From contig NZ_QGOK01000005.1 of assembly GCF_003259175.1 (NCBI RefSeq), forward strand, positions 186,001-250,000: DNA of 64,000 nt, written 5' to 3'. The translations under genes were made by a program, and so were the position numbers. The notes below the pieces were generated by a model. It saw only the letters and a program-made list of their open reading frames with translations, searched no databases and was not told the origin of the DNA. This DNA comes from Marinomonas shanghaiensis. GTDB lineage: Bacteria > Pseudomonadota > Gammaproteobacteria > Pseudomonadales > Marinomonadaceae. Shown here piece after piece: positions 63,163 to 64,000 of the stretch. Each line of letters opens with the position of its first letter. The stretch's first letter is position 1.

Positions 63163-64000
63163 ATGCATAATTTGAAGTTGGCGTCGGTAGTGGTTGGGTT
63201 GTCTATGGCGAGTTCGGGCTTTGCGGCGACACAAATCGAGTGGTGGCACGCGATGGGTGGTGCGAATGGTGAGAAGGTTGATGAAATGGCGAAGGCCTTC
63301 AATGACTCTCAGAGCGACTACGAGGTTAAGCCAGTTTATAAGGGCAACTACACGGAAACCATGACGTCGGCGATTGCGGCGTTCCGCGCTAAGCAACAGC
63401 CTGCCATTGTGCAAGTATTTGAAGTGGGTACGGCCAGTATGATGGCGGCCCAAGGCGCGATCTATCCAGTGTATCAGTTGATGAAAGATTCTGGCCAAGC
63501 CTTTGACGAAAGTGCCTATCTAAGCGCTGTGACTGGGTATTATTCAAACAGTGAGGGGCAGATGCTTTCTATGCCTTTCAACAGCTCAACGCCTGTTTTG
63601 TATTACAACAAAGATTTGTTCAAAAAAGCGGGCATCGATCAAGCGCCTAAAACTTGGCAAGACGTTGAAAGCGTGTCGAAAAAACTGTTAGCGTCTGGGG
63701 TCACCTGTGGTTTTACTACGGCGTGGCAATCGTGGGTGCAATTAGAAAACTTAAGTGCGCGTCATAATGTGCCATTTGCCACCTTGGAAAACGGTTTTGG
63801 TGGGGTGAAAACCGAGCTTACATTCAATGGCCCGTTGCAAGTGGCGCACATTTCCAAAATGGGTGAATGGCAAAAGAATGGCATTTTTAGCTACTCGGGT
63901 CGTACCAATGACGGTGCTGCGAAGTTCTACAGCCAAGAATGTGCCATGTTTACGGAGTCTTCTGCTGGGTTTGCCGGTATTAAACGCAACGCGACTTTTG
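63163..64000 (+). CDS. ugpB: ABC sugar/glycerol-3-phosphate binding protein, UgpB-like (3' end outside window)
   Basis: 279 residues visible, open to the right edge. Signal peptide (~1-21, cut near G-F-A-A). UgpB features: I-E-W-W-H-A-M-G-G near the start, G-N-Y-T-E-T-M-T-S, P-A-I-V-Q-V-F-E-V-G-T, and L-S-M-P-F-N-S-S-T-P-V-L-Y-Y-N. It binds sn-glycerol-3-phosphate or a glycerophosphodiester for an ABC importer presumably encoded to the right. RBS AGGAA 8 nt before the ATG. Confidence 0.9.
   Translation, partial: MHNLKLASVVVGLSMASSGFAATQIEWWHAMGGANGEKVDEMAKAFNDSQSDYEVKPVYKGNYTETMTSAIAAFRAKQQPAIVQVFEVGTASMMAAQGAIYPVYQLMKDSGQAFDESAYLSAVTGYYSNSEGQMLSMPFNSSTPVLYYNKDLFKKAGIDQAPKTWQDVESVSKKLLASGVTCGFTTAWQSWVQLENLSARHNVPFATLENGFGGVKTELTFNGPLQVAHISKMGEWQKNGIFSYSGRTNDGAAKFYSQECAMFTESSAGFAGIKRNATF

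Overview
The window looks like a chromosome segment of a marine gammaproteobacterium of the Oceanospirillales type, most like Marinomonas. This is inferred from gene content and style: TRAP and tripartite tricarboxylate transporters, the housekeeping order algH-ruvX-pyrR-pyrB-pyrC' followed by yggS-proC-yggT, and tandem tRNA-Phe genes. No rRNA operon, CRISPR array, integrase or complete insertion sequence was seen.

Region 1 (1-6.9 kb) is accessory DNA. An AraC-type regulator gene runs in from the left edge. Its last ~200 bp are repeated ~975 bp downstream, with only synonymous differences. A Phd/ParE-type toxin-antitoxin pair and two copies of a short inverted-repeat element lie between the copies. 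Next come a lone integron-type gene cassette (beta-helix protein plus attC site), a two-gene Hachiman defence operon (hamA-hamB), an ASCH-domain gene, and a ParD antitoxin whose ParE partner is a 5'-truncated relic.

Region 2 (6.9-52.9 kb) is mostly core and catabolic DNA. A Zur-like operator precedes a COG0523 zinc-type GTPase. A sigma-54-controlled aromatic unit follows: coniferyl-alcohol-type SDR, outer-membrane channel, XylR/NtrC-type regulator and benzaldehyde/vanillin-type dehydrogenase. Next to it is a protocatechuate 4,5-dioxygenase operon (ligA, ligB and a hydrolase-SnoaL fusion), a TRAP transporter and a divergent LysR regulator with two HTH domains. The aldaric acid locus (26.7-39.3 kb) has a lactonase, TauE-type exporter, TctCBA uptake, galactarate and glucarate dehydratases (garD, gudD), kdgD, a ketoglutarate-semialdehyde dehydrogenase and an FCD/GntR regulator. 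Three matching operator-like sites suggest one regulon. The pyrimidine and housekeeping block (40.8-52.9 kb) has a possible attenuator in front of pyrB and a pyrC' product that lacks the metal-binding HxH motif.

Region 3 (53-63.1 kb) begins at two identical tRNA-Phe genes and is a second accessory region. It holds a higBA module with paired operators, a membrane gene truncated by a small mobile repeat, and decayed P2/P4-like phage or satellite genes (an ogr zinc finger, repeated as a pseudogene at the far side). A strongly structured C4-antisense-like RNA candidate is also there. The main cargo is a very AT-rich 1,062-residue metallophosphoesterase-NTPase gene flanked by 27-bp near-identical direct repeats. 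It is the best candidate here for an undescribed defence gene. Small membrane proteins follow.

Region 4 (63.16 kb to the end) returns to metabolic DNA with the start of a ugpB-like sugar/glycerol-phosphate binding protein, cut by the window edge.
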